From Hellea sp. (GTDB lineage: Bacteria > Pseudomonadota > Alphaproteobacteria > Caulobacterales > Maricaulaceae), in contig JAOIVW010000007.1 in NCBI GenBank assembly GCA_028224375.1, positions 1-64,000 on the forward strand: a DNA stretch of 64,000 nt, written 5' to 3'. Positions 17,856 through 25,854 of the stretch are shown here, piece by piece (positions within the stretch are counted from its first letter, which is position 1; the number at the start of each line of letters is the position of its first letter). The notes beneath the pieces are model-generated. The model was not told the origin of the DNA and did not search any database. It saw only the letters and a program-made list of their open reading frames with translations. The translations under genes were made by a program, and so were the position numbers.

Positions 17856-18995
17856 ATGGGCCTAGTATTAAACGATGATGAAGTCATGCTCCGCGATACG
17901 GCGGAAGGGTTCTTCGCAAATAAATCTCCTGTGACGGCGTTGCGTAAATTGCGCGATGATCGCGACGAGACAGGCTTTGACCGTGCCCTCTGGAAAGAGA
18001 TGGCGGATATGGGTTTTGCGGGTGTTGTGATTGAGGAAGATCATGGCGGTGTGGACATGGGCTTTATGGCGGCGGGCCTTATCGCTGAGCAAATGGGCCG
18101 TAATCTTTCTGCATCTCCTTTCCTCTCTACTGCTATTTTGGCGGCGACGGCTATTCGCGAAGGCGGCACGGCTGAGCAAAAAGCTGCTTGGCTTCCGAAG
18201 ATTGCGGGCGGCGAAGCGATTATCTCTCTGGCCCTGGATGAAGGGCCTAAGCATCATCCTGCGGGCACCTCTGCGACGGCTGAGAAGTCTGGTAATGGGT
18301 TTAAACTTAACGGGTCTAAAGCCATGGTTGTCGATGGGCATATTGCGGATGCTTTAATCGTGGCCGCGCGCACTAGCGGTGAGGAGGGCGATGCTGAAGG
18401 CATTAGTCTCTTCATCCTCGACCCCAAGACAAAAGGCGTGTTTACGGAACGCACCATCATGGTCGATAGCCGCAATGCCGCGCGGATTGAGCTGGACGAT
18501 GTCGAAGTCTCTGGTGATGCGCTGCTGGGCTCGCTCGACGAAGGCATGGCCGTTCTGGGCAAAGTGCTTAATGCAGGCCGCGCGGCTGTTGCGGCTGAGC
18601 TGCTGGGCGCAGGCTCGCAAGCTTTTGAGAGCACGGTTACTTATATCAAAGAGCGCAAACAATTTGGCACTATCATTGGCGAGTTTCAGGCGCTGCAACA
18701 TCGCGCGTCTCATCTTTATTCCGAGATGGAAATTGCGCGCTCTGCCGTTATGGCGGCGCTGACGGCGCTGGATGATAATGACTCAAAGGCTGATCTTTAT
18801 TGCGCCATGGCAAAAGCAAAGCTCGGCTCTGTGGCCAAGCTCGCCTCTCAAGAAGGCGTCCAGATGTTTGGCGGTGTGGGCATGACCGATGAATATGACA
18901 TTGGCCTTTTCATGAAGCGTATCCGTGTTCTACAAGAACTGTTCGGGGACGCGCATTACCATATGAACCAATTCGCCCTAGCCAATAAATTTTAA
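17856..18995 (+). CDS. Acyl-CoA dehydrogenase (subunit or paralog 2)
   Basis: A 379-residue acyl-CoA dehydrogenase, three bases after its partner. It has the N-terminal helical domain (about 1-115), the beta domain with LALDEGPKHHPAG, and the C-terminal helical domain with YIKERKQFGTIIGEFQALQHR and QMFGGVGMTDEYDIGLFMKR. The first motif region deviates from the usual TEP-x-AGSD, which fits the less canonical partner of a two-gene heterotetramer. It belongs to the operon that ends with the MaoC gene. Confidence 0.88.
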   Translation: MGLVLNDDEVMLRDTAEGFFANKSPVTALRKLRDDRDETGFDRALWKEMADMGFAGVVIEEDHGGVDMGFMAAGLIAEQMGRNLSASPFLSTAILAATAIREGGTAEQKAAWLPKIAGGEAIISLALDEGPKHHPAGTSATAEKSGNGFKLNGSKAMVVDGHIADALIVAARTSGEEGDAEGISLFILDPKTKGVFTERTIMVDSRNAARIELDDVEVSGDALLGSLDEGMAVLGKVLNAGRAAVAAELLGAGSQAFESTVTYIKERKQFGTIIGEFQALQHRASHLYSEMEIARSAVMAALTALDDNDSKADLYCAMAKAKLGSVAKLASQEGVQMFGGVGMTDEYDIGLFMKRIRVLQELFGDAHYHMNQFALANKF

Positions 18996-19030
18996 GCCGA
19001 ATAAATTCTAACTATATCAAGGGGATACAC

Positions 19031-19489
19031 ATGAAAACTGCAGCAGCTTCCGTCCTTCCAGACCTCGTCGGCACCGTCATTGGCGTCAGCGGTTGGGTCA
19101 CCGTTGATCAAGACCGCATCAATCAATTCGCTGATGTCACTGAAGACCACCAATTTATCCACATCAATGAAGACATGGCGAAAATGACGCCCTTTGGCGG
19201 GACGATTGCTCATGGGTTTTTGACGCTCTCTCTGCTCTCTAAATTTGCCGAGGAGGCTGGACTCGTCATAGAAGGCGTGAAGATGGGCGTGAATTATGGC
19301 TTTGAAAAAGTCCGTTTCCTCGCCCCTGTGCCGAGCGGGTCAAAAGTGCGCGGGCAATTTACCCTCAAAGAGGCGACCGAGAAAAAGCCGGGGCAATTCC
19401 TGCTTACCTATGAAGTCTCTGTCGAAATTGACGGACAGGAAAAACCGGCGCTGATCGCCGATTGGCTGGCCATGCAGTTTACGGGTTAA
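19031..19489 (+). CDS. MaoC-family enoyl-CoA hydratase
   Basis: A 152-residue hotdog hydratase that adds water to an enoyl-CoA, the step after the acyl-CoA dehydrogenases. The hydratase 2 motif is ADVTEDHQFIHINEDMAK, with the Asp and His at the expected spacing, followed by FGGTIAHGFLTLSLLSKF. A GGGG ribosome site precedes the ATG. Its stop overlaps the stop of the converging CAP-domain gene by 11 bases. Confidence 0.9.
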   Translation: MKTAAASVLPDLVGTVIGVSGWVTVDQDRINQFADVTEDHQFIHINEDMAKMTPFGGTIAHGFLTLSLLSKFAEEAGLVIEGVKMGVNYGFEKVRFLAPVPSGSKVRGQFTLKEATEKKPGQFLLTYEVSVEIDGQEKPALIADWLAMQFTG

Positions 19490-20243
19490 GTTCCAGCTCT
19501 GCGCTGGCAATAGCCGGAATTTGCCCCTGATAGCGCAGATATTCCGTCGTTTGCGCGTCTAGCGGCGTGGCCACTAACATCGCCCAATAAGTCTGATAGG
19601 CGCTATCGGGATTATAGACGAGGGCGACCCCGAAATCCGTCACATCATCGCGCAGTAGGTTCTCATTATGGCCCGGGCTCTCTTGCCACGCCTTAAAGAC
19701 CTTCTCCCAAGACTTTTGTCCCGAGGCGACATTTTCTGCTGCGATTGAGAAATAATAGCCTTGGCGCTGAACGCGGTCGCCATGACCTGACCCGTCTGAG
19801 CCCGTATGGGACGCATCGCCAAAACTGGCCATATCTTCGGCATGGATTTGCGAGGCTTCATTAAGTCTCTCGCTGAGGCGCACAGGGGTTAGACCTTTGG
19901 AGGCGCGGTAATTATTAAAATCCGAGAGCGCGACATCTAAATTTAGCGGCGGCGGCGGTGTGGACGGGAAGGCGGGCTGGGCGCCTTTGCCATTATTCAG
20001 GCGGCAGATCATTTCTGGTTTGGAAGTATCCATTTGCACCGTAATCGTCCCGCGGCAGCTCTTGGCTTCGGCCTTACAAAGGGCCGTGCAGTCGTCGACC
20101 GAATAAACCGTTTCGGTACGGTAAGTGCCGTCATCTGCGCTGCCCAAAAAGTTCGGCGCACCAAAGGCAGGGGCGGCAAACGCCAGAACGGCGAGAGTTG
20201 AAATAGAGAGAGACGTCAATCCAAAACGCATATTAAAATCCAT
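19479..20243 (-). CDS. Secreted CAP (SCP/PR1) domain protein
   Basis: A 254-residue exported protein. A signal peptide (about 1-28, ending APAFG) is followed by a cysteine-bearing segment (about 45-95; CTALCKAEAKSC) that resembles a PAN/apple module, a proline-rich joint (PSTPPPP), and a CAP domain (about 105-240). CAP signatures are LNEASQIHAEDMAS, GHGDRVQRQGY, AAENVASG and AWQESPGHNENLL. Bacterial CAP proteins are extracellular and of varied or unknown role. A GGGGAGG site eight bases before the ATG supports the start at 20243. Confidence 0.85.
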   Translation of the reverse strand: MDFNMRFGLTSLSISTLAVLAFAAPAFGAPNFLGSADDGTYRTETVYSVDDCTALCKAEAKSCRGTITVQMDTSKPEMICRLNNGKGAQPAFPSTPPPPLNLDVALSDFNNYRASKGLTPVRLSERLNEASQIHAEDMASFGDASHTGSDGSGHGDRVQRQGYYFSIAAENVASGQKSWEKVFKAWQESPGHNENLLRDDVTDFGVALVYNPDSAYQTYWAMLVATPLDAQTTEYLRYQGQIPAIASAELELNP

Positions 20244-20638
20244 ATTTTAGGCCTCCCCAGCTAGGAAATACCCTGACACGACCTAAGTTATGATTAGGTT
20301 AATATGCGAGTTACAAATCTGTCAGGTCGCACATGTCGCAGATGTAAGCGGTGTTTTTCGGCTGCGAAGGCGGACATTTATCTTGCCGATTAACATAGGT
20401 TAAGCGGTCAGGACGATAAGCTCACACATCCGGGTTTTGGACGGTGCTCTGACGAATAGACATGCAATTGTGACTCGAACTAATCCCGTCAGTTTCAGGA
20501 GGGGGAGGTATGGAGGACCGTTATGATAAGATCATAGGGCCATTTGGGAGAGCGAGGATTTAGTTTTTTGAGGGGTGGGGCATTTGTGGGGGTTTTGGGG
20601 TGTTTGGGTAAGGATAGATTCCAAAAGCCTATTTCAAC
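20244..20638. other. 395-bp intergenic region, mostly unexplained
   Basis: It lies between the CAP gene start and the response regulator end. It holds the CAP ribosome site and a G-rich stretch near 20568-20610. A 20-base segment at 20481-20500 matches 25299-25318 at 17 of 20 positions. A TTAA-N6-TTAA pair near 20388-20404 misses the CtrA spacing by one base. No convincing gene or RNA was found. Confidence 0.5.
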
Positions 20639-21004
20639 CTAACCCAGGTTTTCCCGCGCTAACTCTATTGCGTCGGCGATGTTTTCATAGGATGCGGGCT
20701 TGTCGACGACGGGGCAGTCTTTGAACTCTGTGTCTAGCTCTTTGTGATTACAGTTGGCGCTGATGAAAATAACTTTCGTGCCTTCATCGTGGAGCTTACG
20801 GGCAAGCGGCCATACCAAATCTCCGCCAATATTGATGTCCATAACGGCTATGTCAGGTTTTTCTGAAGACTCGTTGATGATGTCGAATCCTTCGTCCAAT
20901 TTTGAGGCTGGCCCGATAATATCAAAACCCAAATCCACTAGATGATTCTCAATATCTAGTGCAATGAAGATTTCGTCATCGATTACGAAGGCTGAATCGG
21001 TCAT
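20639..21004 (-). CDS. Single-domain response regulator
   Basis: A 121-residue receiver domain without output domain. The acidic pocket is DDE at 9-11, the phospho-acceptor is D56 in AVMDINIGG, the switch serine lies in FISAN, and the lysine lies in VVDKPAS. The sequence style (IALDIENHL, GPASKLDEG) is that of receivers that pair with HWE-family kinases, and such a kinase is encoded nearby at 21809. It is transcribed away from the LOV gene and has a perfect EcfG-type promoter 38 bases before its ATG, so it is expected to belong to the general stress response. Confidence 0.88.
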   Translation of the reverse strand: MTDSAFVIDDEIFIALDIENHLVDLGFDIIGPASKLDEGFDIINESSEKPDIAVMDINIGGDLVWPLARKLHDEGTKVIFISANCNHKELDTEFKDCPVVDKPASYENIADAIELARENLG

Positions 21005-21041
21005 TTTTCTTAGCGTCCCTTTCTAAACTACTTAACTCAAC

Positions 21042-21066
21042 AACGTGTTGTACGCACGATGGTTCC
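21042..21066 (-). promoter_or_regulatory. Sigma-EcfG promoter (GGAAC-N16-CGTT) of the response regulator gene
   Basis: On the minus strand GGAAC (21066-21062) is followed by exactly 16 bases and CGTT (21045-21042). This equals the consensus of the alphaproteobacterial general stress sigma factor EcfG/SigT. The -10 element lies 37 bases before the ATG at 21004, leaving a short normal leader. Confidence 0.75.
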
Positions 21067-21116
21067 AATAGATGAGGCAGTTATGACAGTTATAGGTAAG
21101 TTTATGTTATTCATAG

Positions 21117-21131
21117 TTAAATCGCGGTTAA
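21117..21131. promoter_or_regulatory. CtrA-type box 1 (TTAA-N7-TTAA)
   Basis: TTAA (21117-21120), seven bases, TTAA (21128-21131), upstream of the LOV gene. It equals the core binding sequence of the cell-cycle regulator CtrA. A second box 66 bases downstream makes chance less likely. Confidence 0.5.
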
Positions 21132-21182
21132 AACAGCTAAATTATCCATTGAAATTTCAATCAAAAAGGCGCTATTTCTGAA

Positions 21183-21197
21183 TTAAGCTAAAATTAA
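21183..21197. promoter_or_regulatory. CtrA-type box 2 (TTAA-N7-TTAAC)
   Basis: TTAA (21183-21186), seven bases, TTAA (21194-21197) followed by CC, as in the extended CtrA consensus. It lies 53 bases before the LOV gene ATG, a position suited to activation. Confidence 0.55.
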
Positions 21198-21250
21198 CCT
21201 ATGCTAATGCTGCGTTTTACTATTCAATTATAGCGTAAGGGGGATTGTTG

Positions 21251-21793
21251 ATGGGACACTTCAGATTAACCAGTGATATTCCTGAAAAGATGAGAGATTT
21301 TTTCTTGAAATCAACCGTACCGCTCACAATTTGTGATGCAAGATTGGATGACAGTCCGCTCATCGGCGTGAATTCCGCGTTCTGCTCGCTTTCAGGCTAT
21401 GATCCTGATGAGATGTTAGAGAGAAACTGTAGATTTATGCAGCCCGAAGGAGACAGAATGCCGGTATGTGAGCGAATTAGGTCCTTTTTGGAGGATGATA
21501 CAGCCGGAAATGACAGGTTTCTTGTTCCCAATGTTAGAAAAGATGGCTCTCGATTTGTGAATCTTTTATATATTACCAAACTTCAGCAAGATGGGGCCAC
21601 GACACATTTACTAGGCTCGCAATTTGACTTCTCCCGCCACGGCGAAGCTGGTATCGACCTTTATGATACAGCGCTCTCCAAAGATATTGATAAGCTAAAC
21701 TCTTCCGCGCAAGAGTTTGGTTGGGTTTTTTTAGGAGGATACGAGACATTAGCCTCCTCGCATGCGCTCATAGCTCAAGCCCGGCTTGAATAG
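21251..21793 (+). CDS. LOV-domain blue-light photosensor protein
   Basis: A 180-residue protein with one complete LOV (PAS) domain at about 20-128. The photoreactive cysteine is C60 in ERNCRFMQ, and flavin contacts are N94 and N104 (PNVRKDGSRFVNLLY) and Q124 (GSQFDFS). All match the GXNCRFLQ-type signature, so reversible flavin-cysteine adduct formation under blue light is expected. A C-terminal helical tail of about 50 residues ends HALIAQARLE. There is no output domain. ATG 21251 is chosen because AAGGGGG lies at correct spacing; a TTG at 21245 is too close. The CheB-CheR-HWE kinase gene follows after 15 bases, so light input to that kinase is likely. Confidence 0.85.
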   Translation: MGHFRLTSDIPEKMRDFFLKSTVPLTICDARLDDSPLIGVNSAFCSLSGYDPDEMLERNCRFMQPEGDRMPVCERIRSFLEDDTAGNDRFLVPNVRKDGSRFVNLLYITKLQQDGATTHLLGSQFDFSRHGEAGIDLYDTALSKDIDKLNSSAQEFGWVFLGGYETLASSHALIAQARLE

Positions 21794-21808
21794 ATTTGGA
21801 TAGTACGA

Positions 21809-24800
21809 ATGATTGACGCGGATAAGATTACACCGATTATTGGTGTCGGGGCCTCGGCCGGAGGGCTGGAAGCTATCCGAGAGATGTTTCAAGCCTTTGA
21901 TGATTTGCCGGGAATGGCATTTGTTGTCGTGCAACATCTTGACCCCACCTATGACTCCCTCATGGCGCAATTGCTTGAAAAGCATACCAAGATGACAGTC
22001 ACGCAAGCAAAGGGGGGAGAGAAACTTGAACCGGATCATGTTTACTTCATTCCGCCCGGTTTTGGTTTAATGATGGATGACGGGACGTTAAACCTGACAG
22101 AATTTGAAAACCCCAGAGGTCTGAGGCGGCCAATTGATGATTTTTTTATAAGCCTTGCTGAAGATCAGAGGCGTCTATCGGCCTGTGTGATATTATCCGG
22201 AACCGGCTCTGACGGGAGCCGGGGGCTTAAAGCCATTAAAGAACATGGCGGCGTGTGCGTCGTTCAAGAGCCTGAGACGGCTAAATATGACGGCATGCCT
22301 GTAGCGGCAATTGCAACAAACCTTACCGATATGGTTCTGCCGCCTAACGAGATTATAGCGCTACTGCGGCAATTTTTCGACCGATATCCGATGGGAGAGG
22401 ACTCCAGCGAATATGCATCGGAAGTGGTTGATTATATTGATGAGATTTGCGGGATTTTACAAAACACCGTGGGTCATAATTTTAGCGGGTATAAAAAAGC
22501 AACGCTTACGCGGCGCATCGCCCGCCGCATGCAAGTTTTGGGAATTGACAGCACGGCAGAATATTTAAAACTCGTTCAGGCTGACGTTCCGGAATGTGAA
22601 GCGCTGTTCAGAGATTTTCTTATTAATGTCACGAGGTTTTACCGCGACAAAAAGGAATTTGATGATCTGCAAAAGCTTGTCATCGACCCGCTCGTTGAGC
22701 AGTCGAAGGATGATGAGGATTTAAGAATATGGATTCCTGGCTGCTCGAGCGGCGAGGAGGCCTATACTATTGCCATGATGGTCAGCGATGCGATGCGCAG
22801 ATTTGATGCAAACCCTTACGTGCAGATATTCGCGACTGATATAGATTTACAGATGATAGATATCGCGAGAAAAGGCGTCTATCCACTCTCGGCCTTAGGC
22901 GATCTTCCAGCGGCTTTCTCCAATAAATATATCATTGCAGGGAGTGATGATTTTTCAATCATTCCGCGTCTCAGAGATATGGTCAGATTTAGCGTCCATA
23001 ACGTCTTATCTGATCCGCCCTTTTCAAATGTTCAATTAATCTCATGCCGAAATCTGCTGATTTATTTTGATGATAATTTGCAACGAAAAGTATTCCCGCT
23101 ATTTCACTTTGCCCTGAATAATGAGGAGGGGTTCTTATTTTTAGGATCCTCAGAGACCATCGGAAGATTTGACGATCTCTTTGAGGCCAAAGAGCAATCA
23201 TCACGCATTTTTGCCAGAAAAAGCGGGCGAAGTAAGTTCTCTTTACACTTACCGAGTAAAACCAGTAACGCGGCCAGAAGACGAGCCTTCAGTCGATCAG
23301 TATCTGTTCCCACCGTTGTGCGGACCAACGAGACCTCGGCCCTTAACAGAATTGCGGATAAATACGCGCCTGTTTCACTTTTAGTTGACGCAGAGGGCTT
23401 GCTGTTGGAGCGATGGGGAAAGGCAGGGAAGTTTCTTGATTTTCCGCAAAGGCTTGAGCGAAATATCCATGTTCCCAGTTTGGCGCGAACCGGCTTGCGC
23501 GAACTTGTAGGTCCAATGTTGCGTGAGTCGCGAGGCTCGAACAAACGTTTGGCGCGTAAAGCCGTGCCTGTCGTTACAGAATTCGGCACGCTCCCCACGA
23601 CGGTCATTTGTGAACCTGTGGGTGACGGTGCCTTTCTGTTTATCTTGAAGGATGAAGGTAACCTCGAGCCATTTGACATAGATGCAGAAGACGAATTTGA
23701 TGCCGATCAGGGTCAACTTAGCTATCTTGAAGAAGAACTCGAAGCGACGCGGCAACGACTGAGGACGACAGTAGAAGAACTTGAAACTACGAATGAGGAA
23801 CTCAAAAGTAGTAACGAGGAAATGATGTCGATGAACGAAGAGCTTCAATCGACAAATGAAGAGCTATCCACTGTTAACGATGAGCTTAAAAGTAAAGTCG
23901 ACCAAGTCACGACGGCGAATGCGGATTTGAAAAACTTCTTCGATTCGACCGAACTGGTTGTCATTGTCCTTGATGCGGAGACAAGAATTCGCAGCTATAC
24001 TGACGCGGCCAAGAAAGTTTTCGAGATCACTGACAAAGATATCAACTCGCGCTTATCTAATTTGAAAACGAAATTATCGTCCTCCAAATACTTGTCACTG
24101 GTGGAAGACGTCTCCTCATCCGGAAAATCTGACCAGTACCGCGCCTCCCTACAAGACGATGAGGGACAATATATGGTGCGAATTATGCCCTATCAAAATG
24201 CCAAAGGCGAAGTCGATGGCGCGACGTTGATAATGACAGATATAACCAAAGTTCTGACACTTGAAGGCGACTTAAAACAAGAGCGGGAGCGTCTGCGTCT
24301 TGCGCTCGAAGTCGCAAGGATTGGGGTTTGGGAATATGAACCCTCTACAGATATCACAAAATTGGACCTTACTGAACGCTCTTTGCTAGAGTTGGACGCG
24401 GACGATGAGGGCGCAACAATGGCGCCAATATTAGCGAAGCTGCCGACTGAAGACAGAGCCAGAATTAACACCGCTCTATTAAGAGCGATGGATGGTGAGC
24501 AGGACTTTGACGAGACGTTTCGCATTCCGCTTAAGGACGGCACCTATAGATGGTTGCGCGGCCTGGGACGCCGCCTCGTTGACGGCGAGAAAAAGAAGTT
24601 CATCGGTGTCACTTTTGACGTAACATCTGACCGAGCGCGGCTGGAAAATAGAGAATTAATGATCCGCGAAATGAATCACCGTGTTAAAAACCTATTCGCT
24701 GTCATTTCAGGGATTGTGTCAATCAGTGCCAGAGATGCGTCTGACGTAGCTGTTTTCTCTGGAGAGTTACGTAAACGCATTCATTCTTTGGGACGCTCAC

Positions 24801-25222
24801 ATTCATTGACGACTCGCAATAAAGACGGCGAAGTCTCGTCTCTGGAAGAAATGATTACGGCTGTTATTGCCCCAACGCTTAGCCGTCAAAAGGTCACTAT
24901 CAAGGGGCCTAAAGTTGTTATTCACAGTAGTATTGTCACCTCACTAGCGCTGATTTTTCATGAATGGGCGACAAATGCCACCAAATATGGGGCGCTCTCA
25001 TCTGAGGATAGTCAGTTAAATGTGATATGGGACTTATCAGACGATGAGGTGAACTTGTCTTGGACAGAAATCGGAAAATTCGACGCGGCCAATGACCAAA
25101 GCGGATTTGGCACCAAGCTCATTGATATAACCGTTCAGCAATTAAAAGGCACAGTAACGGGTGAAGCTACGGATAAGGGTTACGAAAGGACGCTCAAATT
25201 TAAGCCCCCATTGCAAAGCTAA
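21809..25222 (+). CDS. CheB-CheR-PAS-HWE histidine kinase fusion
   Basis: A 1137-residue signalling protein. The CheB methylesterase domain (about 8-190) keeps S16 (GASAGG), H43 (VVQHLDP) and D135 (SGTGSDGSRG) but lacks a receiver. A CheR methyltransferase domain follows (about 205-490) with RRIARRMQVLGI, PGCSSGEEAYT and SCRNLLIYF. A long coiled coil (about 635-700, many NEEL repeats) leads to two PAS domains (about 710-805 and 825-945). The end is an HWE/HisKA_2 kinase with H957 in REMNHRVKNLFAV and an ATPase core with HEWATNATKYGAL. Such kinases phosphorylate single-domain regulators or PhyR-type proteins. It sits in one operon with the LOV sensor and opposite a single-domain regulator. Confidence 0.9.
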   Translation: MIDADKITPIIGVGASAGGLEAIREMFQAFDDLPGMAFVVVQHLDPTYDSLMAQLLEKHTKMTVTQAKGGEKLEPDHVYFIPPGFGLMMDDGTLNLTEFENPRGLRRPIDDFFISLAEDQRRLSACVILSGTGSDGSRGLKAIKEHGGVCVVQEPETAKYDGMPVAAIATNLTDMVLPPNEIIALLRQFFDRYPMGEDSSEYASEVVDYIDEICGILQNTVGHNFSGYKKATLTRRIARRMQVLGIDSTAEYLKLVQADVPECEALFRDFLINVTRFYRDKKEFDDLQKLVIDPLVEQSKDDEDLRIWIPGCSSGEEAYTIAMMVSDAMRRFDANPYVQIFATDIDLQMIDIARKGVYPLSALGDLPAAFSNKYIIAGSDDFSIIPRLRDMVRFSVHNVLSDPPFSNVQLISCRNLLIYFDDNLQRKVFPLFHFALNNEEGFLFLGSSETIGRFDDLFEAKEQSSRIFARKSGRSKFSLHLPSKTSNAARRRAFSRSVSVPTVVRTNETSALNRIADKYAPVSLLVDAEGLLLERWGKAGKFLDFPQRLERNIHVPSLARTGLRELVGPMLRESRGSNKRLARKAVPVVTEFGTLPTTVICEPVGDGAFLFILKDEGNLEPFDIDAEDEFDADQGQLSYLEEELEATRQRLRTTVEELETTNEELKSSNEEMMSMNEELQSTNEELSTVNDELKSKVDQVTTANADLKNFFDSTELVVIVLDAETRIRSYTDAAKKVFEITDKDINSRLSNLKTKLSSSKYLSLVEDVSSSGKSDQYRASLQDDEGQYMVRIMPYQNAKGEVDGATLIMTDITKVLTLEGDLKQERERLRLALEVARIGVWEYEPSTDITKLDLTERSLLELDADDEGATMAPILAKLPTEDRARINTALLRAMDGEQDFDETFRIPLKDGTYRWLRGLGRRLVDGEKKKFIGVTFDVTSDRARLENRELMIREMNHRVKNLFAVISGIVSISARDASDVAVFSGELRKRIHSLGRSHSLTTRNKDGEVSSLEEMITAVIAPTLSRQKVTIKGPKVVIHSSIVTSLALIFHEWATNATKYGALSSEDSQLNVIWDLSDDEVNLSWTEIGKFDAANDQSGFGTKLIDITVQQLKGTVTGEATDKGYERTLKFKPPLQS

Positions 25223-25344
25223 TACGCTCAAGCATTTTACCGCCGCACTATTCACTTAAGCCCTGATACGCCATTAAACGCCTAAATCCTAGATGGATTA
25301 ACCCCGTTAGTTTCAGGGGCTTAGGAGACGGTGGACGCAGTCCA

Positions 25345-25369
25345 AAAATCGACCCTGTGAGTCGATTTT
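25345..25369. repeat. Hairpin-forming dyad downstream of the kinase gene
   Basis: Nine-base perfect arms AAAATCGAC and GTCGATTTT flank a 7-base loop. It lies 122 bases after the CheB-CheR-HWE stop and could act as a terminator, because T residues end the right arm. It may equally be part of a dispersed repeat. Confidence 0.4.
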
Positions 25370-25455
25370 AGTTGGATAAGGCCACGGCAGTGGCTTTAGG
25401 CCGCTCTGGACCAAACCCTTCTCCACCGCCATAGGTCAACTCTCCTTTACCGTCA

Positions 25456-25554
25456 TAGCCCGACTTGCCGCGCGGGCGGCCCCGTCGGGCTACCCATTCG
25501 GCCACCTCTTATAAAGCACCATGGCCATATGTGTTACCCGATCAAGTCGGGTAA
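25456..25554. repeat. Alphaproteobacterial palindromic repeat unit (two dyads)
   Basis: TAGCCCGAC and GTCGGGCTA (25456-25492) and TTACCCGA and TCGGGTAA (25534-25554) form two stems, flanked by GTCA and TGAC ends. This matches the style of short palindromic units scattered between genes in many alphaproteobacteria. Function unknown. Confidence 0.5.
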
Positions 25555-25795
25555 TGACGAGTGTGGGGTGTTTGAGAGTGTTTTGGCGAGTGATAGATAT
25601 AATTTTATTTACGGTGATAATGCTAAAGAATGTTTTTTAGAGTTTCGTAATAAAACCACTTGATCTTGAATTTAATGACTTAAAGTTGACTCGTAGTAAA
25701 CCAAATAATTTTTACTTCTCATAGGTTCAGGTGCTACATCTGGAAAAATTTAAGTGGGTAGAAACTAGTTGCTAATAATTATCTAAAATGGATTC

Positions 25796-25825
25796 TTGAT
25801 ATAGATTGCAATTTATGTTTAATAT
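25796..25825 (+). promoter_or_regulatory. Possible sigma70 promoter of the island
   Basis: TTGATA (25796-25801), an 18-base spacer and TAATAT (25820-25825) lie 29 bases before the ATPase ATG. The region is AT-rich, so chance matches are likely. Confidence 0.35.
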
Positions 25826-25854
25826 TTTGTTTACTGAATAGGGGCTTATTCAAC

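Larger units (their letters stand above)
25223..25854. other. 632-bp intergenic region with several dyads, left border of the AT-rich island
   Basis: Three perfect dyads lie here: AAAATCGAC/GTCGATTTT (25345-25369), TAGCCCGAC/GTCGGGCTA (25456-25492) and TTACCCGA/TCGGGTAA (25534-25554). The last two resemble palindromic repeats common between alphaproteobacterial genes. From about 25590 onward base composition turns AT-rich, with no coding frame until 25855. A sigma70-like promoter is possible at 25796-25825. Confidence 0.55.

Noticed and set aside
20388-20404. TTAA-N6-TTAA as a CtrA box
   Set aside because: The spacing is six, not seven, so it does not meet the consensus.
20510-20563. 17-codon frame after a very strong AGGAGGGGGAGG site
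   Set aside because: It is too short and G-rich by chance, with no promoter or terminator; kept only as a note.
21149-21160. Palindrome TTGAAATTTCAA before the LOV gene
   Set aside because: A 12-base AT-rich palindrome is likely by chance here and fits no known site; the CtrA boxes are stronger.
23104-23679. 191-codon open frame on the minus strand
   Set aside because: It is antisense to the CheB-CheR-HWE kinase and rich in Arg and Ser without recognisable domains.
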